From: Duganella sp. OV510
Lineage (GTDB): Bacteria; Pseudomonadota; Gammaproteobacteria; Burkholderiales; Burkholderiaceae_D
Direction: 5' to 3'
Assembly: GCF_900100205.1 (NCBI RefSeq)
Contig: NZ_FNEQ01000002.1
Coordinates: 310,001 to 374,000 of the forward strand
DNA: 64,000 nt
The notes below the pieces were generated by a model that did not search any database, had not been told where the DNA came from, and worked only from the letters and a program-made list of their open reading frames with translations. Shown in pieces: positions 16,957 to 24,986 of this stretch. Positions within the stretch are counted from its first letter, which is position 1. Each line of letters opens with the position of its first letter. Made by a program: the position numbers and the translations under genes.

Positions 16957-18819
16957 TCAGCGCTTCAGCTGCGACAGGTCGCGCACCGCGCCGCGATCAG
17001 CGGAGGTGGTCAGCGCGGCGTAGGCTTGCAGCGCTTGCGAGACGTAGCGGTCGCGGTTGACCGGCTGCCACGCATCGGCACCCTTGGCTTCCATCGCTGC
17101 GCGGCGCGCCGCCAGCTCCGCATCAGTAACGCGCAGGGCGATGCTGCGGTTAGGGATGTCGATATCGATCATATCGCCCTCTTCCACCAGGCCGATGGCA
17201 CCGCCCTCCGCTGCTTCCGGCGACGCATGACCAATCACCAGCCCCGACGAACCACCCGAGAAACGCCCATCGGTGAACAGCGCGCATGCCTTGCCCAGGC
17301 CCTTCGACTTGATGTACGAAGTCGGGTACAGCATCTCCTGCATGCCAGGGCCGCCTTTCGGGCCTTCGTAGCGGATGATGACCACGTCGCCGGCATGCAC
17401 GGTATCGCCGAGGATCGCTTCAACCGCCGCGTCCTGCGATTCAAACACGCGCGCCTTGCCGCTGAACTTCAGGATGCTCTCGTCCACGCCAGCAGTCTTG
17501 ACGATGCAGCCCTTCTCCGCAAGGTTGCCGTACAAGACAGCAAGGCCGCCATCCTGCGAGTAAGCGTGTTCCTTGTCGCGGATGCAGCCGGTGCTGCGGT
17601 CCAGATCCAGCGACGCAAATCGCTCCGACTGCGAGAAGGCCACCTGCGTCGGCACACCGCCCGGCGCGGCGCTGAACAGCTTGTGTACGGCCGGATCGTC
17701 GCTACGCTTGATGTCGTTGCGTTCGATGGCGTCGGCCAGCGTTGGCGCGTGGATCGTAGGACGGGAGGTATCCAGCAAACCGGCGCGCGCCAGTTCGCCG
17801 AGGATCGAGATGATGCCGCCGGCGCGGTGCACGTCTTCGATATGGAACTTGTCGGTCATTGGCGCCACCTTGCACAGGCATGGCACGTTGCGCGAGATGC
17901 GGTCGATATCGGCCATGGTGAAATCCACGCCTGCTTCGTGCGCGGCCGCCAGCAGGTGCAGCACGGTGTTGGTCGAACCGCCCATCGACACGTCCAGCGC
18001 CATCGCATTTTCCCAGGTCGCCTTGGTGGCAATGGAACGCGGCAGAATGGTGTAGTCGTCCTGCTCGTAGTGGCGCTTGGCCAGTTCAACGATCAGGCGG
18101 CCGGCGCGCAGGAACAGTTGTTCGCGGTCGGCGTGGGTGGCGACGATGGTGCCATTACCCGGCAGCGACAGGCCCAGCGCCTCGGTCAGGCAGTTCATCG
18201 AGTTGGCGGTGAACATGCCCGAGCACGAACCGCAGGTCGGACAGGCCGAACGCTCGATCTCCGCCACATCGGCATCGCTGACGGTGGTGTCGCCAGCCTT
18301 GATCATCGCATCCACCAGATCCAGCTTGATGATCTTCTGGCCGCCATTGACGACCTTGACCACCTTGCCGGCTTCCATCGGGCCGCCGGAAACAAAGATC
18401 ACCGGAATGTTCAGGCGCATCGCAGCCATCAGCATGCCCGGCGTGATCTTGTCGCAGTTGGAGATGCACACCATCGCATCGGCACAGTGGGCGTTGACCA
18501 TGTACTCGACCGAGTCGGCGATCAGGTCGCGCGACGGCAGCGAGTACAGCATGCCGCCGTGGCCCATGGCGATGCCGTCATCGACCGCGATGGTATTGAA
18601 TTCTTTCGCCACGCCGCCGGCTTTTTCAATCTCGCGCGCGACCAGCTGGCCCAGGTCCTTCAGGTGCACGTGGCCCGGCACGAACTGGGTAAAGGAATTG
18701 ACCACGGCAACGATCGGCTTGTCGAAATCGCCGTCTTTCATGCCAGTGGCGCGCCACAGGGCGCGGGCGCCGGCCATGTTGCGGCCGTGGGTGGTGGTGC
18801 GGGAACGGTATTGCGGCAT
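16957..18819 (-). CDS. ilvD: Dihydroxy-acid dehydratase
   Basis: Iron-sulfur dehydratase of valine, leucine and isoleucine synthesis that turns 2,3-dihydroxy-3-methyl acids into 2-oxo acids. 620 residues. The cluster and metal sites are visible: NCDKITPGM with Cys122 and Lys124, and [19 protein letters not shown] with Cys193, 196 and 199; the substrate motif GGSTNTVLH and the C-terminal [14 protein letters not shown] are present. A LysR-type gene starts 146 bases away on the other strand, and two inverted repeats lie between them. A GGAG ribosome-binding site precedes the ATG. Confidence 0.97.
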   Translation of the reverse strand: MPQYRSRTTTHGRNMAGARALWRATGMKDGDFDKPIVAVVNSFTQFVPGHVHLKDLGQLVAREIEKAGGVAKEFNTIAVDDGIAMGHGGMLYSLPSRDLIADSVEYMVNAHCADAMVCISNCDKITPGMLMAAMRLNIPVIFVSGGPMEAGKVVKVVNGGQKIIKLDLVDAMIKAGDTTVSDADVAEIERSACPTCGSCSGMFTANSMNCLTEALGLSLPGNGTIVATHADREQLFLRAGRLIVELAKRHYEQDDYTILPRSIATKATWENAMALDVSMGGSTNTVLHLLAAAHEAGVDFTMADIDRISRNVPCLCKVAPMTDKFHIEDVHRAGGIISILGELARAGLLDTSRPTIHAPTLADAIERNDIKRSDDPAVHKLFSAAPGGVPTQVAFSQSERFASLDLDRSTGCIRDKEHAYSQDGGLAVLYGNLAEKGCIVKTAGVDESILKFSGKARVFESQDAAVEAILGDTVHAGDVVIIRYEGPKGGPGMQEMLYPTSYIKSKGLGKACALFTDGRFSGGSSGLVIGHASPEAAEGGAIGLVEEGDMIDIDIPNRSIALRVTDAELAARRAAMEAKGADAWQPVNRDRYVSQALQAYAALTTSADRGAVRDLSQLKR

Positions 18820-18860
18820 GATGCTTTCTCCTGGTGTTGCTCGACTGCTAAGGCGAGCTT

Positions 18861-18886
18861 AACTATGCTGGCTTAGTATCATAGTT
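18861..18886. promoter_or_regulatory. Inverted repeat AACTATG-N12-CATAGTT upstream of ilvD
   Basis: Perfect 7-base arms at 18861-18867 and 18880-18886, 42 bases upstream of the ilvD start. It could be an operator for ilvD, possibly bound by the divergent LysR protein. Confidence 0.45.
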
Positions 18887-18912
18887 TGCGACGTCCCTAC
18901 CCTAGTGTCAAA

Positions 18913-18942
18913 TATATGATTCACGCCTCGGTGAGTCGTATA
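18913..18942. promoter_or_regulatory. Imperfect 30-base palindrome upstream of the LysR gene
   Basis: TATATGATTCAC and GTGAGTCGTATA (18913-18924 and 18931-18942) match at 10 of 12 positions around GCCTCG. It lies 23 bases before the LysR start and overlaps a TATAAA box, so autoregulation is plausible. Confidence 0.45.
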
Positions 18943-18965
18943 AAATATCACAGAGGGCTAACCAC

Positions 18966-19862
18966 ATGGAATTACGACAGCTGCGCTACTTCGTCACCGT
19001 CGCCGAAGAACTCCACTTCGGCAAGGCCGCGCTACGCTTGCACATGACGCAGCCGCCGCTGTCGCAAACCATCCAGGCGCTGGAGGAAGAACTGGGCGCG
19101 GCGCTGTTCGACCGCAACCGCCGTGGCGTCGCGCTGACGCCGGCCGGCGCCGCACTGCTGCCGGAGGCGCGGCGGATGCTGGCGCAGGCGCAGGAACTGC
19201 CGCAACTGGTGCAACGCGCCGCCAGCGGCGAAGTGGGCCGGCTGACGCTGGCCTTCGTCTCCTCGGCCGATTACAGCGTACTGCCGCCCTTCCTGCGCGC
19301 CTACCGCGCCGCCTATCCGCAAGTACAGATCACACTGCAGGAGGCCACGTCGGATTTGCAGCTGGACGACCTGCTGCACAAGCGCATCGACGCCGGCCTG
19401 CTGATCCCGCCATTGCCTGACAAGGCGCGCGAGACGCTCGACTACCTGCCGGTGCTGAACGAAGCGCTGGTGCTGGCGCTGCCCTCCGGCCTGCCGGCGC
19501 TGAAGAAGAAAGGCAAGCTGGCCTTGTCCGCCCTGCCGCCGCTGCCACTGATCATCTTCCCGCGCACGATCTCGCCGGCGCTGCACGACACCATCCTGTC
19601 CGTATTCCACGACGCCGGCATCACGCCGCAGATCGGCCAGGAAGCGATCCAGATGCAAACCATTGTCAGCCTGGTATCGGCCGGCATCGGCATGGCGCTG
19701 GTGCCGCAGTCGGTCTCCAACCTGATGCGGACCGGGGTAGAATACCGGGCGCTGGCGGATGCCACGCCACTGGTCGAAACCGGCCTGGCCTGGCGGCGCG
19801 ACAACACCTCGCCGGTGCTGCACGGCTTTTTGGAATTACTACGAAAGAACCTCATATGCTGA
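18966..19862 (+). CDS. LysR-family transcriptional regulator upstream of lgt
   Basis: 298 residues. The N-terminus MELRQLRYFVTVAEELHFGKAALRLHMTQ-type helix-turn-helix with PPLSQTIQ is the BenM/CatR/AlsR-like branch of LysR, followed by a co-inducer domain with FVSSADYSVLPPFL. Its 3' end overlaps lgt by seven bases, so lgt translation may be coupled to it. It is divergent from ilvD. The effector and targets are unknown; control of ilvD or of itself is the natural first guess given the palindromes between the two genes. Confidence 0.87.
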   Translation: MELRQLRYFVTVAEELHFGKAALRLHMTQPPLSQTIQALEEELGAALFDRNRRGVALTPAGAALLPEARRMLAQAQELPQLVQRAASGEVGRLTLAFVSSADYSVLPPFLRAYRAAYPQVQITLQEATSDLQLDDLLHKRIDAGLLIPPLPDKARETLDYLPVLNEALVLALPSGLPALKKKGKLALSALPPLPLIIFPRTISPALHDTILSVFHDAGITPQIGQEAIQMQTIVSLVSAGIGMALVPQSVSNLMRTGVEYRALADATPLVETGLAWRRDNTSPVLHGFLELLRKNLIC

Positions 19863-20716
19863 TACACCCGATGCCCGATCCGATCGCCCTGCAGCTGGGC
19901 CCAGTCGCCATCCACTGGTATGGCCTGATGTATGTACTGGCTTTTGCGCTATTCATCGCGCTGGGCCGCGTGCGCATCAAGCAGCCGCACATCGCCGCGC
20001 AGCAGTGGAAGAAGGAGGATCTGGACGACATGCTGTTCTACGGCATGATGGGCGTCATCATCGGCGGCCGTCTGGGTGAGGTGCTGTTCTACGAGCCGGC
20101 CAAATACTTCGCCGATCCGATCGAGATCTTCAAGGTATGGCATGGCGGCATGTCGTTCCATGGCGGCTTTATCGGCGTGCTGGTGGCGATGTCGCTGTGG
20201 GCGCGCAAGGTCGGCCGCAACATCCTCGATGTCTACGACTTCATCGCGCCGCTGGTGCCGCTGGGTTACGCCGCAGGCCGCATGGGCAACTTCATCAACG
20301 CCGAGCTGCCGGGCCGCGTGGTCAGCGACCAGTCGCTGCCATGGGCGATGCTGTGGCCGGATATCCGCTACCCGCTGCATCCGGACCCGGTATTCCTGCA
20401 AGGGCTGCGTCATCCATCGCCGCTGTACCAGATGCTGATCGACGGCTTGCTGGTGTTTGTGCTGCTATGGCTGTTCTCGCGCAAGGAGCGTCCGCGCCTG
20501 GCGGTCGGCGCGTTCTACACGCTGCTGTACGGCTGCGCGCGTTTCTTCACCGAGTGGTTCCGCACGCCGGACTGGGAAACCACGGTGCTGGGCCTGCCGA
20601 TCACCTCCGGCCAGGTGCTGTCGCTGCCAATGATCGTCGCCGCCATCGCCATGCTGGTGTGGGCCTACAAAGTGAAGCAACGCGGCCGCGCGCCGCTTAT
20701 TCCTTCAAAAGCTTGA
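19856..20716 (+). CDS. lgt: Phosphatidylglycerol-prolipoprotein diacylglyceryl transferase
   Basis: Essential inner-membrane enzyme that attaches diacylglycerol to the lipobox cysteine of prolipoproteins, the first step of lipoprotein maturation. 286 residues, about seven membrane helices. Signature segments: PVAIHWYGLMY, the HGG loop WHGGMSFHGGF, and GRMGNFINAELPGR, the Lgt signature with the essential Arg. The start MLIHPMPDPI matches relatives and overlaps the LysR gene by seven bases. The 3' end overlaps the convergent EVE gene by 20 bases. Confidence 0.96.
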   Translation: MLIHPMPDPIALQLGPVAIHWYGLMYVLAFALFIALGRVRIKQPHIAAQQWKKEDLDDMLFYGMMGVIIGGRLGEVLFYEPAKYFADPIEIFKVWHGGMSFHGGFIGVLVAMSLWARKVGRNILDVYDFIAPLVPLGYAAGRMGNFINAELPGRVVSDQSLPWAMLWPDIRYPLHPDPVFLQGLRHPSPLYQMLIDGLLVFVLLWLFSRKERPRLAVGAFYTLLYGCARFFTEWFRTPDWETTVLGLPITSGQVLSLPMIVAAIAMLVWAYKVKQRGRAPLIPSKA

Positions 20717-21158
20717 CGACAGCTTTCCATTGCGCCGGTGTGACCGGCGTGATGGACAGGCGGCTGCCCTTCTGCAGCACCACCATGTCTTCCAGCGCCG
20801 GGATGGTGCGCATCTCGGCCAGCGACAGCAGGCGCGTTTTGCGCGTGCCTTTCACATCGATCGAAATCCAGCGCGGCTGCTCCTGCGTGGCCTTGGCGTC
20901 GTGGTATTTGCTTTTGCTGTCGAACTGCGAGGCGTCCGGATAAGGAGTGCTGACGATCTCCGCCAGGCCGGCAATGCCGGGCTCCGGGCAGCTGGAGTGA
21001 TAAAACAGCACGCCATCACCAACTTGCATCTGGTCGCGCATGAAATTGCGCGCCTGGTAGTTGCGCACGCCAAACCACGCTGTCGTCTGGTCCTTCGACG
21101 CCATGACGTCGTCGATACTCACCTCATCCGGCTCGGACTTCATCAACCAATATTGCAT
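20697..21158 (-). CDS. EVE-domain protein (modified-base or RNA binding)
   Basis: 153 residues beginning MQYWLMKSEPDEVSIDD with GGAG upstream; the longer frame to 21263 runs through the 6S RNA terminator and is rejected. The EVE fold is PUA-like: WFGVRNYQARNFMRD, the VGDGVLFYHSS core, and PRWISIDV are hallmarks. EVE domains bind modified DNA or RNA bases; the cellular role of this stand-alone form is not settled. In many Betaproteobacteria it is found just downstream of the 6S RNA gene and zapA, as here, so it may partly be read from the same strand beyond the terminator. Confidence 0.9.
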   Translation of the reverse strand: MQYWLMKSEPDEVSIDDVMASKDQTTAWFGVRNYQARNFMRDQMQVGDGVLFYHSSCPEPGIAGLAEIVSTPYPDASQFDSKSKYHDAKATQEQPRWISIDVKGTRKTRLLSLAEMRTIPALEDMVVLQKGSRLSITPVTPAQWKAVVKLLKE

Positions 21159-21173
21159 CGGATACTCCAGACG

Positions 21174-21213
21174 AAAAAAAGCGGCTGCGCATTCACATGC
21201 TTGCAACCGCTTT
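21174..21213 (-). terminator. Rho-independent terminator of the 6S RNA transcript
   Basis: On the minus strand AGCGGTTGC pairs with GCAGCCGCT (one G-U pair) with an inner GCAT/ATGC stem, followed by a run of eight U. It lies just after the 6S RNA and before the EVE gene start. Confidence 0.85.
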
Positions 21214-21224
21214 CTAGTTGAATA

Positions 21225-21403
21225 GGGCCCCACGTGTGCCGTCTTGCCGGCATCCCGAACCAAAAGGCTCAGGTGGTCACAGTTAGTTCAATTTCGGGTT
21301 CATCGGACTAGCGACGCTCTCGCCCATCGAACAAATTTCCGTAACCGGTGCAAAAAAATGGTTCAAGGAATATATGACAAGTCTCGAACACTGCAGGGTG
21401 AGA
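21225..21403 (-). ncRNA. ssrS: 6S RNA
   Basis: Non-coding RNA that mimics an open promoter and binds sigma-70 RNA polymerase in stationary phase. Evidence: position directly downstream of zapA on the same strand, the conserved place of ssrS in Proteobacteria; about 180 bases; the minus strand begins near CCCTGCAGTGTTCG and ends with GACGGCACACGTGGGG, and these ends pair (CCCUGC with GUGGGG, then GUGU with ACAC). The blocks CCTTGAACC, GGTTACGG and GGCGAGAG resemble other betaproteobacterial 6S RNAs from memory. A TAAACT -10 box stands seven bases upstream. Exact ends are estimates. The small open frame on the opposite strand is a by-product. Confidence 0.85.
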
Positions 21404-21457
21404 CTAGTTTACTCCGATGTGCGCCGCAAAGGAAGGGCTGATCCAATTAAAAACTGA

Positions 21458-21769
21458 TTAAAACAGCGCTTCCTGTGGCGTCAACGCGGCGTCCAGCACT
21501 TTATGCATGGCGGCGATCCTGGTTTGCACCTCCAGCAGCGACATGTCAGACAACGGACCTTGCGGTGCTTTCACCGTCAGGAATTCCGCCGCCACAGCCA
21601 GCGCCGCCATCACGGCGATACGGTCGTTGCCTTTGATCTTGCCGGCGTCACGAATCGAACACATTTTCCGGTCGACGACCGATGCCGCCTTGCGCAGCGC
21701 CGTTTCCTCGTCTTCCTTGCAGGCCAGCTTATAGCTGTTGCCCATGATGGTTACGTCCACCTGGATCAT
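21458..21769 (-). CDS. zapA: Cell division protein ZapA
   Basis: 103 residues, cytoplasmic. ZapA binds FtsZ and bundles its protofilaments in the division ring. The beta-rich head (IQVDVTIMGNSYKLACKEDEETALRKAA) followed by a DRKMCSIRDAGKIKGNDRIAVMAALAVAAEFL helix is typical, and the C-terminal part is a dimerising coiled coil. Its start overlaps the upstream small coiled-coil gene by four bases, and 6S RNA follows on the same strand, the classic zapA-ssrS order. Confidence 0.93.
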   Translation of the reverse strand: MIQVDVTIMGNSYKLACKEDEETALRKAASVVDRKMCSIRDAGKIKGNDRIAVMAALAVAAEFLTVKAPQGPLSDMSLLEVQTRIAAMHKVLDAALTPQEALF

Positions 21770-22008
21770 CGTGCTTCCTCGTTTTCAGGCTGTTTTTCTT
21801 CTTCGGTGTCGGCGTCGAGGGCAGGGATTTGTTCCAGCAAAGCCTCGACCCGCGTGGACGCCTCGCTCAGACGGCGCTGATAGCCCATATTTTCCACCAC
21901 GAGGGCGGCGTTAGCCTGGCGCAGCTGTGCGTTTTCACGGCGCAGTTGCGCGGTCATCTCGGCCAACTGGTCGATTTTGTCGGAGAGGTCGTGGAATTCT
22001 GAAATCAT
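21766..22008 (-). CDS. ZapB-like small coiled-coil protein upstream of zapA
   Basis: 80 residues from the ATG at 22008 (98 from 22062, less likely because GGCGGG gives a site for the shorter form). The sequence is an almost continuous heptad coiled coil: FHDLSDKIDQLAEMTAQLRRENAQLRQANAAL, ending in an acidic tail (DADTEEEKQPENEEAR). A small coiled coil coupled to zapA by a 4-base overlap is common in Beta- and Gammaproteobacteria (TIGR02449-like), and a role in the division ring beside ZapA is inferred. No direct relation to E. coli zapB can be shown here. Confidence 0.82.
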   Translation of the reverse strand: MISEFHDLSDKIDQLAEMTAQLRRENAQLRQANAALVVENMGYQRRLSEASTRVEALLEQIPALDADTEEEKQPENEEAR

Positions 22009-22096
22009 CCCGCCACTATAGGCAGCGCGCGGGATGCCGTCAACCGAATCGCGTGTTTGCAAGCGGCAAGCCCGCGATTTATTTCCTCATCGTCAA

Positions 22097-24904
22097 CTAC
22101 TTCGACGATTCGATGGTGACGTTGCCTTCGATCCCGCTACCCTGCCCGGCCTCCGCCTCGATCAGCACATTGATCTCCCGCTTGCTGGCACCGGCTGGCA
22201 GCCTGACGTCCAGCGGCGCGGCGGCGTAGCTGTCCTTCTTGCCGATCAACTGGCCGTTCAGCCAGATTTCCGCCTTGCCCTTGATCGCCGCAAAGCGGAT
22301 CAGGCCCGTGCCGTCAGCCAGGTTCTTGCGCGGCGTGAAGCTGGCGCGGTACAGGTGATACTTGCTGCCGGCGGCCGCGCGCATTGGCGGCGAGCCCCAG
22401 CCCCAGGTATTCATGTCGAAACCGGCCAGCTTCTGGTTCGGATCGGGACGCGCATCGCCATCCGGCGCAATACGCCAGCTGCGCACAAAGGTCAGCGGCG
22501 CATCGGCCAGTTCCACATACGGCACGGCGGCCACGCGCTTGACCGGAATCGTCACGCGCGCGGCGTTCAGGCCGGCAGCGGTGGCGCTGACGGTAATGTC
22601 ATCGCTTGCCTCGTAGCTGGTCTGCACGATCAGCTGCGCCAGGCCGTTGAACAGACGGCGGGTGGCGCCCTTTTCGTCCTCGTGCGAATTCGGATCGCCA
22701 TTGCCATGGCCAATGGAGCGGCCGCCGCCAGTCACGGCGAAGGTCACTTCATTCTGCGCCAGCGGCACGGCGCGGCCTTGCGCGTCCAGCGCACGCACGG
22801 TGATCGGCAGTGCGTCGAAGCCGTCGCCGGTCAGTTGCCCGCGATCCGGCACCAGCTCCAGCGATACCGCCTCGCCGGTGGTCTCCACCGCCGTGCGCAC
22901 CACTTCCTTGCCGCCCTGGTAGCCGATGGCTTCCAGCTTGCCCGGCTCGAAAGCGACGTTGAAGTTATTCATGCGGTAGGGATCAACCTTCTGCTCGCCC
23001 AGTTCACGGCCGTTCAGCAGCAGCTTGATGATTTCGACATTCGCCATCACCATCACGCGCACATTCTCGCCCTGCTTCCAGTTCCAGTGCGGCGCGATGT
23101 GGATCAGCGGCTTGTTCTTGATCCACTGTACCTGGTGGATGTAGTACGCGGTCTTGGCAAAGCCGTTCAGGTCCATGATGCCGAACACCGAGCTGACCGA
23201 AGGCCAGTCGTTTGGCGTCGGCTCACCGCGATAATCAAAACCGGTCCAGACGAAACCGCCGGCGACAAACGGGCGGGTGTCGATCGCCTGCCAGGCATCG
23301 CGGTGGGTGTTGCCCCACTGTGCGGCGTCATCGTCGTAGCTGGCGATGATGTTCTTCTCTTTGACCGTCTTGTACTCGCCGCGCGTCATGAAGGCGGAGG
23401 TATCTTCCGAGCTGGTGAACGGCTTGTTCGGATTGGCCTTGTGATAGCGGTCGTAATCCGGCACCTGGTAGTTGGAGCCCACCACGTCCACCGCGTGCGA
23501 GACATTCAGCTCGGTCAGGAAGCCACCGTTCATCGCAGCGGTGACCGGGCGGGTATCATCCAGGGCCTTCACCACTGCCGCCATGCGGCGCACCATCTCG
23601 TAACCGACTTCGCTGGCCTGCACCGGCTCTTCGTTAAACACCGACCACAGGACGATGCCAGGATGGTGACGGTCGCGCTTGACCATCCACTCCAGCTGTT
23701 TCATGTAATCCGGCGATGGATTGAAGTTGCGGTTCTCGTCCATGACGACAAATCCCATGCGGTCCACCATGTCCAGCACCTCCGAAGCCACGGCGTTGTG
23801 CGAGAAGCGGATGGCGTTGACGCCCATTTCCTTCAGGCGGCGCAGGCGGTATTCCCACACCGAGATCGGCACCGCCACGCCAACACCGGCGTGGTCCTGG
23901 TGAATACATACGCCTTGCAGCTTGACGTGCACGCCATTCAGGAAGAAGCCCTTGGCGGCATCAAAGTGGATGGTGCGGAAGCCGGTGTGCAGCGAAGTCT
24001 CGTCCACCACCTTGCCGGCTTGCAGCACGCGCGTGGTCACGCGATACAGATTGGTCTTCTCGATCGACCACAGGGCCGGATCGTTGATGGTAACCGGCAG
24101 CTTGACGGCGCTGGTGGCCAGCACGTTGATGTTGGCGCGCTCGGTACGCCTGGCTACCTGCTTGCCCGACGGGTCGTACACGGTCACTTCCACCAGTACA
24201 TCGCCGGCAGTCTTGCCGCTGTTGTTCAGCGTGATTTCAACCGGAATGCTCCACTGCTTGCCTTTCACCTGGCGCGGCGTGGCGTGCACGCCATCGGTGA
24301 TCACGTGCACCGGGCTGCGCTTCACCAGCCAGCTGTGGCGGTAAATGCCGGCGCCTTCATACCACCAGCCTTCCATCGCTTCCGCATCAACGCGGATGGC
24401 GATGGTGTTCAGCGAATCGCCGTAGCGCAGGTAAGGCGTGATGTCGATATAGCTGGCGTTGTAGCCGGACCAGTTGCGGTTGACCACATTGCCGTTGACC
24501 CAGACGGTGGCGTGGGTGGCGATGGCGTCGAACTGCAATTCGAAGTGCTTGCCGCGATCGGCCGGATCGACTTTCAGGTAGCGGCGATACCAGCCGATGC
24601 CGCGCGGACGGTAGCCCTGCGACACATTGGCCTTCGGATCGAACGGGCCTTCCACCGCCCAGTCGTGCGGCAGGTTGAGGCGGCGCCAGTCCGAATCGTC
24701 GTATTCATTGCCGGCGGCGCCGCTGGCGTTGCCGGCTTTGGCGTTGCTATAGGATTCCTCGTGGCCGACGATAGGCGGTTCGACGAGATCGCCCTGGTGG
24801 AACAGCCAGCCCCGATCCAGCGACAGGCGCTCACGCGTGGCCGCCTGGGCGTTGAGCGTGCAGGCCAGCATCAGCAGGATGGTGGCGAATAATCTTATTT
24901 TCAA
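22097..24904 (-). CDS. Exported GH2-family beta-galactosidase
   Basis: 935 residues with a signal peptide (about 1-21, LNAQA). Order: sugar-binding domain (DDSDWRRLNLPHDWAVEGPF, GIGWYRRY), immunoglobulin-like domain, TIM barrel, then DUF4982-type and further beta domains and a C-terminal carbohydrate-binding-like domain. The acid/base is Glu425 in WSVFNEEP; the nucleophile is probably the Glu of FTSSEDTS. Enzymes of this type split beta-galactosides, or sometimes glucuronides, outside the inner membrane. It follows the TonB receptor on the same strand across a terminator, and both belong with the galactonate genes nearby. The exact linkage hydrolysed is unknown. Confidence 0.88.
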   Translation of the reverse strand: MKIRLFATILLMLACTLNAQAATRERLSLDRGWLFHQGDLVEPPIVGHEESYSNAKAGNASGAAGNEYDDSDWRRLNLPHDWAVEGPFDPKANVSQGYRPRGIGWYRRYLKVDPADRGKHFELQFDAIATHATVWVNGNVVNRNWSGYNASYIDITPYLRYGDSLNTIAIRVDAEAMEGWWYEGAGIYRHSWLVKRSPVHVITDGVHATPRQVKGKQWSIPVEITLNNSGKTAGDVLVEVTVYDPSGKQVARRTERANINVLATSAVKLPVTINDPALWSIEKTNLYRVTTRVLQAGKVVDETSLHTGFRTIHFDAAKGFFLNGVHVKLQGVCIHQDHAGVGVAVPISVWEYRLRRLKEMGVNAIRFSHNAVASEVLDMVDRMGFVVMDENRNFNPSPDYMKQLEWMVKRDRHHPGIVLWSVFNEEPVQASEVGYEMVRRMAAVVKALDDTRPVTAAMNGGFLTELNVSHAVDVVGSNYQVPDYDRYHKANPNKPFTSSEDTSAFMTRGEYKTVKEKNIIASYDDDAAQWGNTHRDAWQAIDTRPFVAGGFVWTGFDYRGEPTPNDWPSVSSVFGIMDLNGFAKTAYYIHQVQWIKNKPLIHIAPHWNWKQGENVRVMVMANVEIIKLLLNGRELGEQKVDPYRMNNFNVAFEPGKLEAIGYQGGKEVVRTAVETTGEAVSLELVPDRGQLTGDGFDALPITVRALDAQGRAVPLAQNEVTFAVTGGGRSIGHGNGDPNSHEDEKGATRRLFNGLAQLIVQTSYEASDDITVSATAAGLNAARVTIPVKRVAAVPYVELADAPLTFVRSWRIAPDGDARPDPNQKLAGFDMNTWGWGSPPMRAAAGSKYHLYRASFTPRKNLADGTGLIRFAAIKGKAEIWLNGQLIGKKDSYAAAPLDVRLPAGASKREINVLIEAEAGQGSGIEGNVTIESSK

Positions 24905-24919
24905 ATCAGTCTCCCTGAT

Positions 24920-24958
24920 AAAAAAAGCGGAGCAGCGCCATCACGCACCGCTCCGCAA
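24920..24958 (-). terminator. Terminator between the TonB receptor and the GH2 gene
   Basis: On the minus strand GCGGAGC pairs with GCTCCGC (24956-24950 and 24933-24927) followed by seven U. It should end most receptor transcripts, letting the receptor be made in larger amounts than the enzyme downstream if readthrough is partial. Confidence 0.75.
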
Positions 24959-24986
24959 AACCACGATAAAAACTTTTCAGCGCGCT

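Noticed and set aside
21244-21441. A 65-codon plus-strand frame
   Set aside because: It overlaps the 6S RNA gene and shows no protein features.
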